Assembly (NCBI GenBank): GCA_030867875.1
Contig: JAOWCC010001634.1
Location: 133,201,593 to 133,265,592, forward strand
Direction: 5' to 3'
Length of the DNA stretch: 64,000 bases
Origin: Actinernus sp. WN-2022
Taxonomy: Eukaryota; Cnidaria; Anthozoa; Actiniaria; Actinernidae
In this document: positions 30,167 to 40,705 of the stretch, in pieces
Layout of the letters: each line of letters starts with the position of its first letter
How positions within the stretch are numbered: position 1 is the first letter of the stretch
Notes under the pieces: model-generated
What the model saw: only the letters and a program-made list of their open reading frames with translations
Database searches by the model: none
Told to the model about the DNA's origin: nothing
Program-made: the position numbers and the translations under genes

Positions 30167-30391
30167 GGGATTTTATTCCGCTGTGCTTGATGCGCGAATA
30201 CATTTCTCTGATGAGTAGGTCTACAAAATGGTGTTTTGATGGCAGCAACACGGGTTTCTTGTTGTTTCCTTGAAAGGAACTGTTGTTGATTCTCCTCTTA
30301 CATCTAAGGACTCGTTGATCATCAAAATAAAGCCCAAATTGACTAACACGATTAGGAGGTGTGCATCTGTATTTGTTTGTCATGAATGTAT
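29352..30391 (-). pseudogene. BEL integrase zinc-binding region, split by a poly-G element
   Basis: Minus frame 30391-30165 reads RVSQFGLYFDDQRVLRCKRR, then LLPSKHHFVDLLIREMYSRI and KHSGI, the His-His half of the BEL integrase zinc domain. The homologous continuation RERFWILRGRE lies at 29450-29410, on the far side of the 714-bp poly-G/C element. So that element entered the integrase gene. Confidence 0.75.
29451..30164. mobile_element. Element with poly-G / poly-C ends
   Basis: Starts with 24 G followed by GTACTTAC-type sequence and ends with AGTAC followed by 28 C, i.e. an inverted repeat whose outer part is a pure G tract. The inside has CCTGACCCTG-type repeats near 29980-30110 and a frame-free AT-rich middle. 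A related array without long G tracts lies at 62343-62770. No transposase. The BEL reading frame resumes cleanly on both sides. Confidence 0.65.
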
Positions 30392-31734
30392 ACCTCAAAT
30401 GTACCTCTTTAACTAAAGACAGTACTACAAATAATATTCAAAAAAATGTGGGGTATACCTCATTTGTACCTAAATTATACCCCAAACGTACCCGAAATAG
30501 GTACAAAATAGGTATACCTAAAGTAGCATACTTTTGGAACCATTATGGGTATATCTGAGGTATACCTCAAATGTACCTCTTTAACTAAAGACAGTACTAC
30601 AAATAATATTCAAAAAATGTGGGGTATACCTCATTTGTACCTAAATTATACCCCAAACGTACCCAAAATAGGTACATACTAGGTATATCCAAAGTATCAC
30701 ACTTTTGGGAACCTGCATTTTGGGTACACTTGAGGTACATGTATACCACAAATGTACCTCTTCAACTAGACTGTACTCCGAAATACTGCATGTACACCTG
30801 CAGGTAGGGTATATAACTTTTGCAGGCATTCAAGGTGTACTTAAAAAGTTCCACCAATGATGTTGAAACTCGTAAATCGTAGATATATTTTTTATTACTT
30901 GAACTGATCATTAAGCAAATGCTACAAGGTACATGGCCAGAAATGCCATTTGCAGTATAAAAATTTAGTCTGATTCACAAATAGTCCAACTGAAACTATA
31001 ACCACAATTTGATTTGTAATAATATTGACTTTAACTTTTGTTTTTGGATGTTTCAATAACATTGGACTCAGCTGCATAATAGTGCCTTGTCTTGCTCTCC
31101 ATGGAATCAGCATTCTTCAGTTTCATCTGTTTGCTTTATTGTTCTACAAGAAACAAACGTATACTCTATAGATTACCAACCAGGCATGGGTTTCAATTGA
31201 TAAGTGCATTATATATATTTTATACACTAGAAAATAACCGGTTACTTTGTGCTGAAATTCATCAATACAAAAAAAATAACATGGTTCAAATTGTATTGAA
31301 AAACTAAAACCATACCATTGTCTTGCAACTGATTTCAGTATGACATGCATAGAGATAGATAATAATAATTATTATTTGACATACTGATTCGACACAATCA
31401 TTCTGAGAAAAATTATGCTTCTGTTCTGCAACGCAATATGTTGGCAGTCTGTAAGATACTTGGAATAAAAATAAGAAACTAAATAATTTGATTTGGTACC
31501 TCAAAACCATCATAAACCAGTGAGCCTGGTTACAAAGCATGTTGAATAGTTGTGTCGAATGAGTACATATCTTTATAAAATAGTTTCGATAGTACGCGCG
31601 CTCTGATTGGCTGTAAGCCGTGTTTCTAGAACTCCATAGAAACATAGTCAGTTGAGCGTGCGCTTGAGCTAGTTGTGAGAATTTACGTTTTGATTATCAA
31701 ATTAAGCGAGCGTTTCGGTGCTTTTATTTGTTTA

Positions 31735-31937
31735 TTTTATAAAGGAAATAGAAAACATTTTCCTCTTGTTTCTATAGAGTTATAGAAACACTTGTGGAAG
31801 TTTGGAAGAACTCGAAATAGCTGTGGAAACACTCGCCCTTCGGGCTCGTGTTCCCACTGGCATTTCTCGTTCTCCCAAACTCCCACTCGTGTTTCTATAA
31901 CTCTATAGAAACACGGGAAATGTTTTCTATTTCTTAA
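31735..31937. repeat. Foldback inside the unclassified element
   Basis: Arms containing GAAATAGAAAACATTT and TTCTATAGAGTTATAGAAAC pair with the complement ending near 31935, around a GCCCTTCGGGC core. About 200 bp long; a palindromic MITE-like sequence with no coding capacity. Confidence 0.75.
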
Positions 31938-33047
31938 ATGTTGAATGATTCCAGCCCTATACATGTAATGGCTAAACTGCAGAACACAATGCCACTTCAG
32001 TGCCACTTAAAAAGATGACTTGAAAACTTTGTTAAATTCTCCATTATAGTTCAGGTTTATTTACACTCGTTATATGAACGATTTTAGGTTTTAAATGGTT
32101 AGGGTTTTTTATTTGGCCATGGGGGTTAGGTTTTTAGAACTAATTATATAAGTGGTGTTGTATTTGCTAGTTGCTCCTTAATTTGAAAAAGCTAAATAAA
32201 CATTAAATGTATATCTAGTTTGCCATGGTGTTATTGCATGTATGGTAGACCTACATGTATGTGTTTCTAAGTGGCAGTAAAAAATCAATCAGATCGAGTG
32301 CAGATCAGATTTGAGGTAGAAATAATACGGCTCCGAAATTTCTTTTAATCAACTGCATGATAACACAAAATTATATATAAATTAAGTGCGTGTGTATATC
32401 ACTACATGGTACATCATGGTACATGTACAAATGTACTTAATCCAAAGCAACTGATCGAGACTAGCTCGTGATCATGCACAGATCAGAGGTACAACTAGGC
32501 GATGAACATGTTCAAGAAATTATGATGTAAAAATTACCAAAGTCCAAAGGTTTTGCTCTACATCCATGATCACAAAACACAATTAATTCACAAGCAATTT
32601 ACCTTAAATATGCGAGTAATATCCTGAGGATTCCAATAAAGAAGAAGAACGCACGTCTGATATGGTTGCGGATATTTGTTGAACATATCCCTCCTGAGCA
32701 AAGACCGTTGGAAATTTAACGACTTCACATTCTGTTCCGGTAATCTGATTGGTTATGATGCTGACAGTGACATTTCAAAAATACTCGGTGTTCAATTTCG
32801 GATGCATCTTTGAGCCACCTTTGAACGGTTTCCTTGATTAAAAAAGTCGGGAAAGCACTCCTCTTTTCCTAAATGCCTGCTTATCCAGAAAGGAAAAGGT
32901 TTTGATGGCACGAGAATAAGAAGAACTAGTCATCAAATGGTTTAACTTCAAGACGCCAGTTCGCTACGTTTAGGCCATCTTGTTTTGATGTGGTTACTGC
33001 TGACCAACTGTTGAAACATGCGGGCACATCCAAGGTATTGTCGATAC

Positions 33048-33262
33048 ACAGGCTACCCGAGCGTAAGGTTTTTGATTAGGAAGAAATAATCACCCGAATG
33101 CGCTGAAATTGCACACAGACACAACATATTAACACACAAGTAAAGTCTAATTTCTTTTATTTCAATATTTACAGAATTATTGCAATTTCTAAAAACTATA
33201 AATTCCCAGTCATCTTGTAAAATAAACGGTCAATCAAAACCTTACGCTTGAGTAGCCTGTGG
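33048..33262. repeat. Small MITE with 30-bp inverted ends
   Basis: Starts CACAGGCTACCCGAGCGTAA and ends in the near complement (CCTTACGCTTGAGTAGCCTG). GTCGAT stands outside both ends, probably the target duplication. No coding sequence. Confidence 0.65.
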
Positions 33263-34077
33263 TCGATGATGGCTAAAATCGATATCTCAATCGTGAAATA
33301 TTTTTATTCTTTAACCCTGCTTTAACTCATGCAGTCATGAATAAATTAATTTAAAGAAAGAATATTATGAAATCAATTTAATTTTGATTAATAAATATTA
33401 CTTATCTGTCTGAAATATGTTGTGTCGTAATTTATGCACTGAATAAGTGAATTTATAAACACCATGATCATATGTTTTTCTGTCATATACGTTTCAGTGG
33501 TTTGTCTGTCATATGTTTCAGTGGCTTTTTGTCATATGTTTTGTCATGCGTATTTTAGTGGCAATTATGTTACCAACCACTTACCGACCACTTACCAACC
33601 ACTTACCGACACAGTTTTACCGACCACTTTTTTTCGGTGCAGATTTTTCACTTTAGCCATGTAAAAATATATAAAATTATCTGATTCTCCAGAAGTAATT
33701 AAAGTACATGTGAAGTGTACCTGAAGTGTATCCATTCCTTGAGGTTTATGCAGGACTATGGAGAGGTAAATTTGGGGTACATGTGAAGTGTACCTCAAGT
33801 GTACCCATTCCTTGAGGTTTATGCAGGAGTATGGAGATTTACATTTGGGGTACATGTAAAGTGTACCTCAAGTGTACCCCATTCCTTGAGGTTTATCCAA
33901 GAGTATTTAAGGTACATTTGGAGTACAGTGGAGTGTGCCTTAAGTATACCTCAAACACTCCACTAAAACATTGAGGTCCATTCTTGGTATACCTAGATTG
34001 TACCTAATCTCACATAGGTACATTTGGGGTATACCTTAGGTACAGGTGAGGTATACTTTTGTGTACCCGATTTTGGT

Positions 34078-35970
34078 AAGGGTAGTGTCTTGATCCAAAG
34101 CGTTTCTGCAGCAGTGACTTCGTGAGCAGTCAGTTCTTTCATTTCCGTAGTTTGTGTAACTTTTCTTCCTCGCATCGACTGCTTGACTTTGTTTACAAAT
34201 CTCAACACATACGCCGTAACTCGTAGTAGCCTTGTTAAATTGCTGAAACAATCACAGTCAATAATCTCCTTAAGATTTTAATTCGGCTGATTTCGCGCCT
34301 AAGTTCACCAGCGAGTGTGTCACTGTTGGCAGTTGTTTGCCGATTTTCTTCATTTCTTCGTTCTCATGAGTTTCGGTGAGAAACTGTGGGCCATTCAACC
34401 ACAACGTGTTGGTGACAAGATTCCTTCGATGTCAACTGACGAATGTCTCGCACTCTGTGCTGTACATACTGTTTCCACGGTTTTTTATTCGTGATCCAGC
34501 ACAAAACTGTCTTCGAATCGCTCCAATTACAAGTGTCGATTTCTTGGTTCGTCGAGAGACATTGCTGCACAGCGTTTACTAGTCTAGCTAGTATATTTCA
34601 GTGCTCCTAGCAATTCCAGGCGAGGAATTGTTTGCCTTTTCAGTGGAGCAACCCTTGTTTTCGACGCAATCATTCTCACTTCAGTGTCGTCCATTAGACT
34701 TTCCCCAAGTTCGTTTAAGAGTTTTTTTTTATTTATGTCGATCTCAGATAGACAACTGCGGCGTATGCGGTTTCCGAGGCATCGCTAAATCCGTAATTGA
34801 ATGTTTGTCGGCTTCAATTTCAGCTGGAAATAACATCTTGGAATTCGTACATTGTTCAAAATGTCAAGCTCGGACAGGACAGAGTTCCACTTCGATCGAA
34901 TACTACCCTGGAGTTCCACGTCCCAATCGATACCTTCCTTGCAGAGATTTTGAAACATAACTTTCATCTTAATGACAAAGGGACTAAGAAATCCTAGCGG
35001 GTCAAAAATATTTGCTGTTAACTTTAGGAATGATCTCTTCGTGACCGAAGAACGTGCGAAAGGCAGCGAAGAACAACGTTCAACTTCAGGGCAACTCCAA
35101 ATATAAGCAGCGCTAGCAGGCTTAAACTGTCGTTTGTCTTACCAGGAACCAGCAAGTCATTTGAAGAGACTAAGGACACGAGCGGCGATGACTGATTCAG
35201 ATACGAGTTTCACTCCTGGGACGTTGTCAATCCTCGACTTCTCAATCGTGAGCTTGAGAGGACATCAACTTGCAGTTGTTGTGGAACTTTGGGAATGAAA
35301 CTTATCGGCTCTCGAACTCAGCGAAACTGTTGAGATGTCGTGAGAGCGAAAGGGTTCTTATGAAATATGACCTATTTACCAATTTCCCGCGAATTTCACT
35401 ACTGCTTTGAAGCTCCAGGAGTCCTTGCGTAGTCATTGGCTAGTTGGTTCGAAGTATTGGCATTTGCTTTGATGAGGTGTGAAATGTTTACAAAACTTTA
35501 CACGCCAAATCTCCGATTAGGTTTTTCTTCGTATCCCCTCTCTTTGAATGAATTAATAGGGTATGCAGAGTTTCCAGATTTTGATCAAACTCGGCCAAAA
35601 GACAGATAAGTTACTGACAAAGAAAAGGGCGTGAGCGTTTAGCAATATTCAAAGTATTTTTCCTCGTAGAGTATTCCCCGTAATGTGACTCGGACATTAT
35701 TGAAGACTAAAACTTTAGGAATGAATTGCATTTGAATGAAGTAAAATATTAACAAATGCTCACACGGTTTTTTTAGGCTGTCATATGCTGATTGACATTG
35801 TGCAGTTGAATTGTCCTTATGCGTTAACCCGAAGGCTGCTAATTCACTTTTATAAACCTTGTCAGTTTTGCGTTTGTTGGCTTAGCATTGCTTTACAATT
35901 GAATATTTTTTTAAACAAATCCATTCAGTGTATTCTGCACTTCATAAGCTTTATAGAGGTATCTATAGTT
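34078..35970 (-). pseudogene. BEL pol remnant (reverse transcriptase end, RNase H)
   Basis: Scattered minus-strand pieces: KLTANIFDPLGFLSPFVIKM near 35030-34960, then MFQNLCKEGIDWD, YGFSDASETAYAAVV near 34780, TCNWSDSKTVLCWITNKK near 34500, and RFVNKVKQSMRGRK to ETLWIK at 34190-34090. These follow BEL/Pao pol order. Many stops and shifts. Between about 35100 and 35970 I see no clear conserved block and cannot exclude a further insertion. Confidence 0.7.
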
Positions 35971-35974
35971 TTCT

Positions 35975-36235
35975 TTAAAACAACGCGCGTACAAAATTAT
36001 TAACGAAAGAGACCCGCGAAGGTATCCGGTAATCGTGCAGCGTCTCTGATTTCACAGGTTTCAAATTAAATCTGTGGCTTAGGTTGTTTGTCACATACGA
36101 ACGCTGACTGCCATTGTCAAACAGAATTCTTACGGTGGTTGAATTTGAAACAATTAATTGCAGTGGCCTTTGCGGTTTGTAGCAGCACGGATTCTTTATT
36201 TCTTGCTGTTGTAGTTGTCGTTGTGCCGTTGACAT
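35975..36235 (-). pseudogene. BEL aspartic protease remnant
   Basis: Contains TTVRILFDNGSQRSYVTNNL. The catalytic motif of BEL proteases is DSG/DTG; here it reads DNG, so activity is doubtful. It follows the zinc-knuckle part of gag in a different frame. Confidence 0.75.
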
Positions 36236-37212
36236 GCCTCTCGCTTAGGGCGTTACTTGAGCTTTCCGCCGAAGTATCAGTGTTGTGTTCTGGATTAGTC
36301 ATACGTGCACAAATAGATTGGTGGTGCCTTTGACTGCAAAGCCGACAATTTCTTGAACTTTTGCACTCCTTTAATCGATGCCCCAGTCTAAGACAACGAA
36401 AGCAGCGTCTATCCTTCATTAATATATCCTTGCGATTCTCCGTATGTTTGATCGTTTCACATGAGGCAGAGTAGTGATCACCACTGCAGTACACGCACTG
36501 AATATGGAGCTTGTTGTTCTCTCTCGTAACTAAAGCACTCGCGTTTGGGATAGCCTTTGTGTTGCTCGAAGGCGCTTGCGCTTTACGACTCTCGTGAATT
36601 TTGACCCCTTCGCTCGCTTCTCTAGCTTCTATTTCCTTCTTGATGGTCTGGAGCAATTTTTCTATCCTCCAAACTTCATTGGTAGATTGTCGAGCGATTT
36701 GTAGGCGTATTTCTTTTGGTAATTTTGACATCACAATTGGGATTAACAAACTTCCATACTACTCCTTGAAGATGAAACGCCTATAGATTCTAAGCCCCTC
36801 ACATGGACACTGATCTTGTCGTACACGTATCGCAGAGATGAAGCTCGATCGCTGGTACACGCTTGTATTTTCATCAGCTCATCCATGTGAGCGGAAATGA
36901 TATGCTGCGGCTTTCCAAATCGCTCATGCAAAATCTCTATCGCTGAACTATAATTGGCGTCGGTTAGATTCAATCCTTGAATTGCTCTACTCGCGGCTCC
37001 TTCCAGAAGAGAGTTCAAATAGTTGAACTTATCGATTTTGGAGATGCTTGTATTAAGGTGTACTGCGGAACTGAAGGAATCCCAAAACGATGTCCAATTT
37101 GTAACATCTCCTCGAAACTTCGGTAAAGTTAACTTTGGTAATCTCGCCTTTACTTGATTCATAAATGGTCGGCGGGATGGGGCGTTCCACTGGTCAAATT
37201 CAGAATTAGCTC
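36117..37212 (-). pseudogene. BEL gag body with zinc knuckles
   Basis: Two frames. The first, to about 36750, has RLPKLTLPKFRGDVTNWTSF, LEGAASRAIQGLNLT and SAIEILHERFGKPQHII, the capsid part typical of BEL/Pao (DUF1759). The second, 36749-36117, has three zinc knuckles: CVYCSGDHYSASC, CFRCLRLGHRLKEC and CRLCSQRHHQSIC. A frameshift separates them near 36745. Confidence 0.85.
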
Positions 37213-37222
37213 GGCTTTCGAT

Positions 37223-38109
37223 AGCCTGAACATCAGCCGTCTCCTCTGGTTCGTTCCTCCCGAGAGAGACGTCTGAATCCAATAGCCGATAATGCCGTCC
37301 AGTGACGTCAAGGCGGATTAACAATTTAATTTATGCAAATAAAACTGTCACGGCGGTAGTAAGAGTTCGTGAGAAATATTTATTTGAGATTATGCCCACC
37401 AAAATAAAAGCCTTACCTATATTATATATCTCCATCCCATTTGCTTCTCAAGTGCCTCTTATGTTGTGAAAGCCTTTCCGAAGCAACGCATCGTTAAATC
37501 ATATTTGGAGGCAAAGTACAGTTGATCTTTGTCTTTCCGTTGATCTTTGTACATGTCTCGCGATCTGCCGTTCGAATCGACACAGCTACGAGATATTACC
37601 TATGTAAATGATGCAACAGAAAAGTAGAAAAACATGAAAGGATAATGGAGAATTTTCGAAGAAATACGAAGACTCTTTTACGGGAAATAACAGTTCCTTG
37701 AAGAGAGTAGCGACATTCTTTACCACTGCGAGTGTGAACAAATAAGCGATTGTCAACAACCCCGCGGACGCGACGCGATAAAATGTACATGTTTACAGGT
37801 TAGTCGGCCGGTTATTGTGCAGGAAACTTTCAATCCATTTCCAGATGTTTTCCTTACGAATTCAAGGTCTTTGCCAAAGACAATCACTCCACCGAAACTC
37901 AACGATCAACAATCGCGAGTCCAAAGTGAATCCTGCCGTCTTCTCGGCTGATAATTATGATAATTATGCGAAATTATAGAATATGAACCAATCAAAAATC
38001 ACTACAAGGTTTTCTGGTAGTGACGTCACTGGACGGCATTATCGGCTATTGGATTCAGACGTCTCTCTCGGGAGGAACGAACCAGAGGAGACGGCTGAAA
38101 TTCAGGCTA
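37223..38109. mobile_element. 887-bp TIR element with 10-bp target duplication (MULE-like MITE)
   Basis: Inverted repeats of about 88 bp: AGCCTGAACATCAGCCGTCT ... to the CAGTGACGTCA region, and their complement ending GGCTGAAATTCAGGCTA. A perfect 10-bp direct repeat GGCTTTCGAT flanks it (37213-37222, 38110-38119). In the BEL gag this repeat encodes the IES of NNIES / IESRANSEF, so the element split gag at that codon. Ten-base duplications and long TIRs point to the Mutator-like superfamily. No transposase; nonautonomous. Confidence 0.85.
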
Positions 38110-38119
38110 GGCTTTCGAT

Positions 38120-38449
38120 ATTATTTGCGGCTTCGCTTCAGGGTGATGTTGCATCTTCTATTTTCTTTATGAACTCGATGATCCTAGCCAACACTTCTTC
38201 GGATTCCTCGATTTCACTTTCGATATCTTCCAACTGACACAATGATAATATTTCTTGATTAATTCCTTCGAGGGTTTTCGATTTTCCATTAAGGAGTTGG
38301 CTAATTACGTCGATTCGGAGTTTCAAGTGATCAGTTGCGTTGTCTTCGACTTCCAGTATGTCGTTTACTTCTCGTATGAGTTTCGTTGCTACACCTCGAT
38401 GCCCTCGTCTTATCGCTTTCAGTCGGTCGAATTTATCCTTGTCGGTCAT
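38120..38449 (-). pseudogene. BEL gag N-terminus
   Basis: From ATG 38449 (MTDKDKFDRLKAIRRGHRG). An acidic, helical 103-aa frame ends with a stop just before the TIR element, with gag sequence continuing to NNIES. It lies about 40 bases downstream of the primer binding site, as expected for gag. It is separated from the gag body by the 887-bp insertion. Confidence 0.8.
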
Positions 38450-38490
38450 GATTCCAATGGTCGTCGTATCGCAGGCTACTCATACTGAGT

Positions 38491-38508
38491 GCCCCACATC
38501 GGGCGCCA
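38491..38508 (-). promoter_or_regulatory. Primer binding site of the BEL element
   Basis: On the minus strand TGGCGCCCGATGTGGGGC begins right at the end of the 5' LTR. It starts with TGG as required for a tRNA CCA end. The priming tRNA was not identified. Confidence 0.75.
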
Positions 38509-38735
38509 TTTTATAAACGTTTTATTGTAATCATGTGTAGCTTGTAGCAATATGCTTCTCGTTCAGAGTCGTAGTTCGTTCTACAGTTTTTCTCCAGCAC
38601 GTGCAATATTATAATCAAGAAAAAAACCGGTTTGACAGGAATTGCGTTACCGTGTCAATTAACAATAACTGGAACATTGCGAAATCCAATTACAAATACG
38701 TTGTTGTCTCTTGTGTGTTCATACTCTTCTTAGCA
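38509..38735 (-). repeat. 5' LTR of the BEL element
   Basis: About 227 bp, matching 29127-29351. On the minus strand it starts TGCTAAGAAG and is followed by the primer site. TAAAC, the target duplication, adjoins it at 38736. Confidence 0.9.
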
Positions 38736-38740
38736 TAAAC

Positions 38741-39213
38741 AGCCAAACGAAAGCTTCATTTTTCACAGAACAAAATGAGCTTTTCGCTCTTACCTTGCAC
38801 TCTTAGCCTCATCTCATTGGAAGGAAGCTAAAGTTCCAAGAGCTAGATCTTTCCATTGAATTTGGCGAAAATAGAAGTTCATTCAACTAAAACCTGCTTC
38901 AAATTAAAGTTCAACAGGGTCAGGGGAATCATGTTTCCTCGTGTACATTCAGCGACAAAAACACCCAGTTCAAGTCCTCTACTCCTTGAATGCGTTATGC
39001 CTTAAATTTCCGGGAAATGTCTTGAATTTTGAGTTATTCTTTTTGGAGAATGTTGAAGCAGAGAGCATACCTATGTTTCTCTCAATTCTGCCTTGGGGGA
39101 TTTCCCGCGCTGTGCAAACTCACCGTCGGTCGATTTCTGACGACTGTTACAGTTAGGAGAATTGATCTTCTGATCGTGCGTGCGTAAGATTTATGTCTCG
39201 GGTTTTTCCTGTC
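38741..39213 (+). other. Spacer upstream of unit 2
   Basis: No gene supported; the only open frame (71 codons near 38941) shows no known motif. This is the far side of the BEL insertion site. Confidence 0.5.
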
Positions 39214-39340
39214 TTTGTTCTCTTATATAAACACGCGGGATATGTTGGGAGAACGCAGAAAAACTAAAAAATCACTCGTTTTTCTTTTCGTTTTTCTTTG
39301 TTCTCCCAACATATCCCGCGTGTTTATATAAGAGAACAAA
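39214..39340. repeat. Hairpin with perfect 41-bp arms
   Basis: Arms 39214-39254 and 39300-39340 are perfect reverse complements (TTTGTTCTCTTATATAAACA ...), with a 45-base loop. The right arm has a diverged counterpart upstream of GPCR-1 (24350-24395), where the left arm is missing. Confidence 0.9.
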
Positions 39341-39691
39341 TACATGGAAAGCGTGTTATATTGCTTAATTAGAAATTAGATTGGAAAAAGTAAACACGGG
39401 GTTTCACATCCTGAAGAAATCATGTAAAAAAGTTTTTTTTTTGTAACTGTTTTGCCTTCCCTGCTATTTACCCAGCAGTTGTTAGTCCAATTTAATATTT
39501 ATTATACTTATCAATCATATTACTGAATTTAAGACGACTGACGTATCTGAAGTCTTGATATAAAAAAATTATTCTCAATCTGTTGTATGTGTTTGAGAGT
39601 TGACCTTTTTTGCATTTTCAACCTCGCGAAAATCTATCAAGAAAGCCAGTCCTCTCTTTGACTTTGTCGACACTATTTATGTGAGAGCTTC

Positions 39692-40705
39692 ATGTCTCCT
39701 TTCTTCGTCTTTAGCGAAACGTTTTATGTGACAGTTTCATGCCTCCTTTTCGCAATAACTTCAATCATAAGCAACTCTTGTGTTTGCCATATTATCCTAC
39801 GTACCGAGTCCATGAGAACTCCAATGAACTATCTTCTTCTTAACATAGCCATCTTGGATATTCTTACCAGCGTTTTTGGCCTGGCAGTTGCTACAGTGAC
39901 AAGCGATTCGCAAACGAGACCTTCAGAACTACTCCATGCAATTGTCAAACAAACAAATTCAACTCTAGCAGGACACATTCTCTATAAATTAGCTGGAACC
40001 TTCTGGCTCTTTGTCTCTATTTCAGCATTTCTATTTACGGTGACAGCATTTGAGCGTTTCATGGCTGTTGTCCATCCTCTATCAAGCCGTGGAGGGGTGA
40101 CTACACGAAGACTAAAGTGTATCGTTCCTCTTTGCTGGTTCGTTGGTGTAGTAATTTGTAGCCCTGACATTGTCGCAATTGGTTACATAGATGGTGGTTC
40201 TTGTGGCACTGTAGCCCACAAATGGTTCTCCCCCGTGATTTATTCTACAGTGACAACAGCTCACACTTTTTTGATCCCTTCAGTTGTCATGTTTATTCTG
40301 TATTTCAAAGTCATCAAAACGCTGAGGAGATGTAACCTTCAAGGACTACAGGCGGCTGTGCAAGTTGCAAGGAACAAGAAACACACAAAGGTCATCAAGA
40401 TGATCATTATGGTCAGTGTTATCTTCATTTTGTGCTGGGGAATAAATTATGTGTCGTTCATTATGGGGAATTTCTTTAAAATGCCCACATGGAAGGCACT
40501 CTCTGGAACGCAATTCTTAGTGCAACTTTTTAATTCTGCGGTCAATCCATTTATTTATTTCATTTTTATCAAAAGCTTCAGGAGGAAATTTAAGGAAATT
40601 GCAGCAAGCTGGTGGAGGTGCTCATGCGCATGTCTGGTGTGGAGAAGAAAAGTAAATATCGGGCAAATAGCTCGAGTAGAGCATGAAGCGGAAACCAGAA
40701 CCTGA
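39692..40705 (+). CDS. Rhodopsin-class GPCR 2, intronless, lacks Cys3.25
   Basis: 337 aa from ATG 39692, collinear with GPCR-1 without gaps and roughly 90 percent identical by eye. It keeps Asn1.50, Asp2.50, ERF, Trp4.50, the ECL2 Cys (GGSCGTV), CWGIN and NPFIY. The conserved Cys at the top of TM3 is Tyr here: GHILYKLAGTF against GHILCKITATF, a TGT to TAT change. That removes the disulfide to ECL2 that most class A receptors need. Changes cluster around TM3, ECL2 (CSPDIVAIG) and TM5, near a ligand pocket. The frame is intact, so it may be expressed with altered folding or be an early pseudogene. Ligand unknown. Confidence 0.92.
   Translation: MSPFFVFSETFYVTVSCLLFAITSIISNSCVCHIILRTESMRTPMNYLLLNIAILDILTSVFGLAVATVTSDSQTRPSELLHAIVKQTNSTLAGHILYKLAGTFWLFVSISAFLFTVTAFERFMAVVHPLSSRGGVTTRRLKCIVPLCWFVGVVICSPDIVAIGYIDGGSCGTVAHKWFSPVIYSTVTTAHTFLIPSVVMFILYFKVIKTLRRCNLQGLQAAVQVARNKKHTKVIKMIIMVSVIFILCWGINYVSFIMGNFFKMPTWKALSGTQFLVQLFNSAVNPFIYFIFIKSFRRKFKEIAASWWRCSCACLVWRRKVNIGQIARVEHEAETRT

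Larger units (their letters stand above)
30392..34072. mobile_element. Unclassified element with GTATACC-type terminal arrays
   Basis: It separates two parts of the BEL pol gene (ETLWIKTLPL upstream at 34100, TFMTNKYRCTPP at 30390), so it is an insertion of about 3.7 kb. The left end (30392-30830) holds two ~190-bp tandem units, each with GAGGTATACCTCAAATGTAC-like and GGGGTATACCTCATTTGTAC blocks. The right end (33700-34072) holds three ~75-bp units with GGGGTACATGTGAAGTGTAC. No transposase or other coding region is evident. Exact ends and any TSD could not be fixed by eye. Confidence 0.6.
29127..38735 (-). mobile_element. BEL/Pao LTR retrotransposon, minus strand, with nested inserts
   Basis: Direct LTR copies at 29127-29351 and 38509-38735, a perfect 5-bp duplication TAAAC outside (29122-29126, 38736-38740), and a primer site next to the right-hand LTR define a complete insertion read right to left. 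Recognisable pieces in order: gag N-terminus, gag body with zinc knuckles, aspartic protease, degenerate reverse transcriptase/RNase H, integrase. It is interrupted by a TIR element (37223-38109), an unclassified element (~30392-34072) and a poly-G/poly-C-ended element (29451-30164). It is inactive. Confidence 0.9.

Noticed and set aside
31304..31645. 113-codon minus frame as a gene
   Set aside because: No ordered domain, low-complexity hydrophobic composition, and it sits in a noncoding transposon interior.
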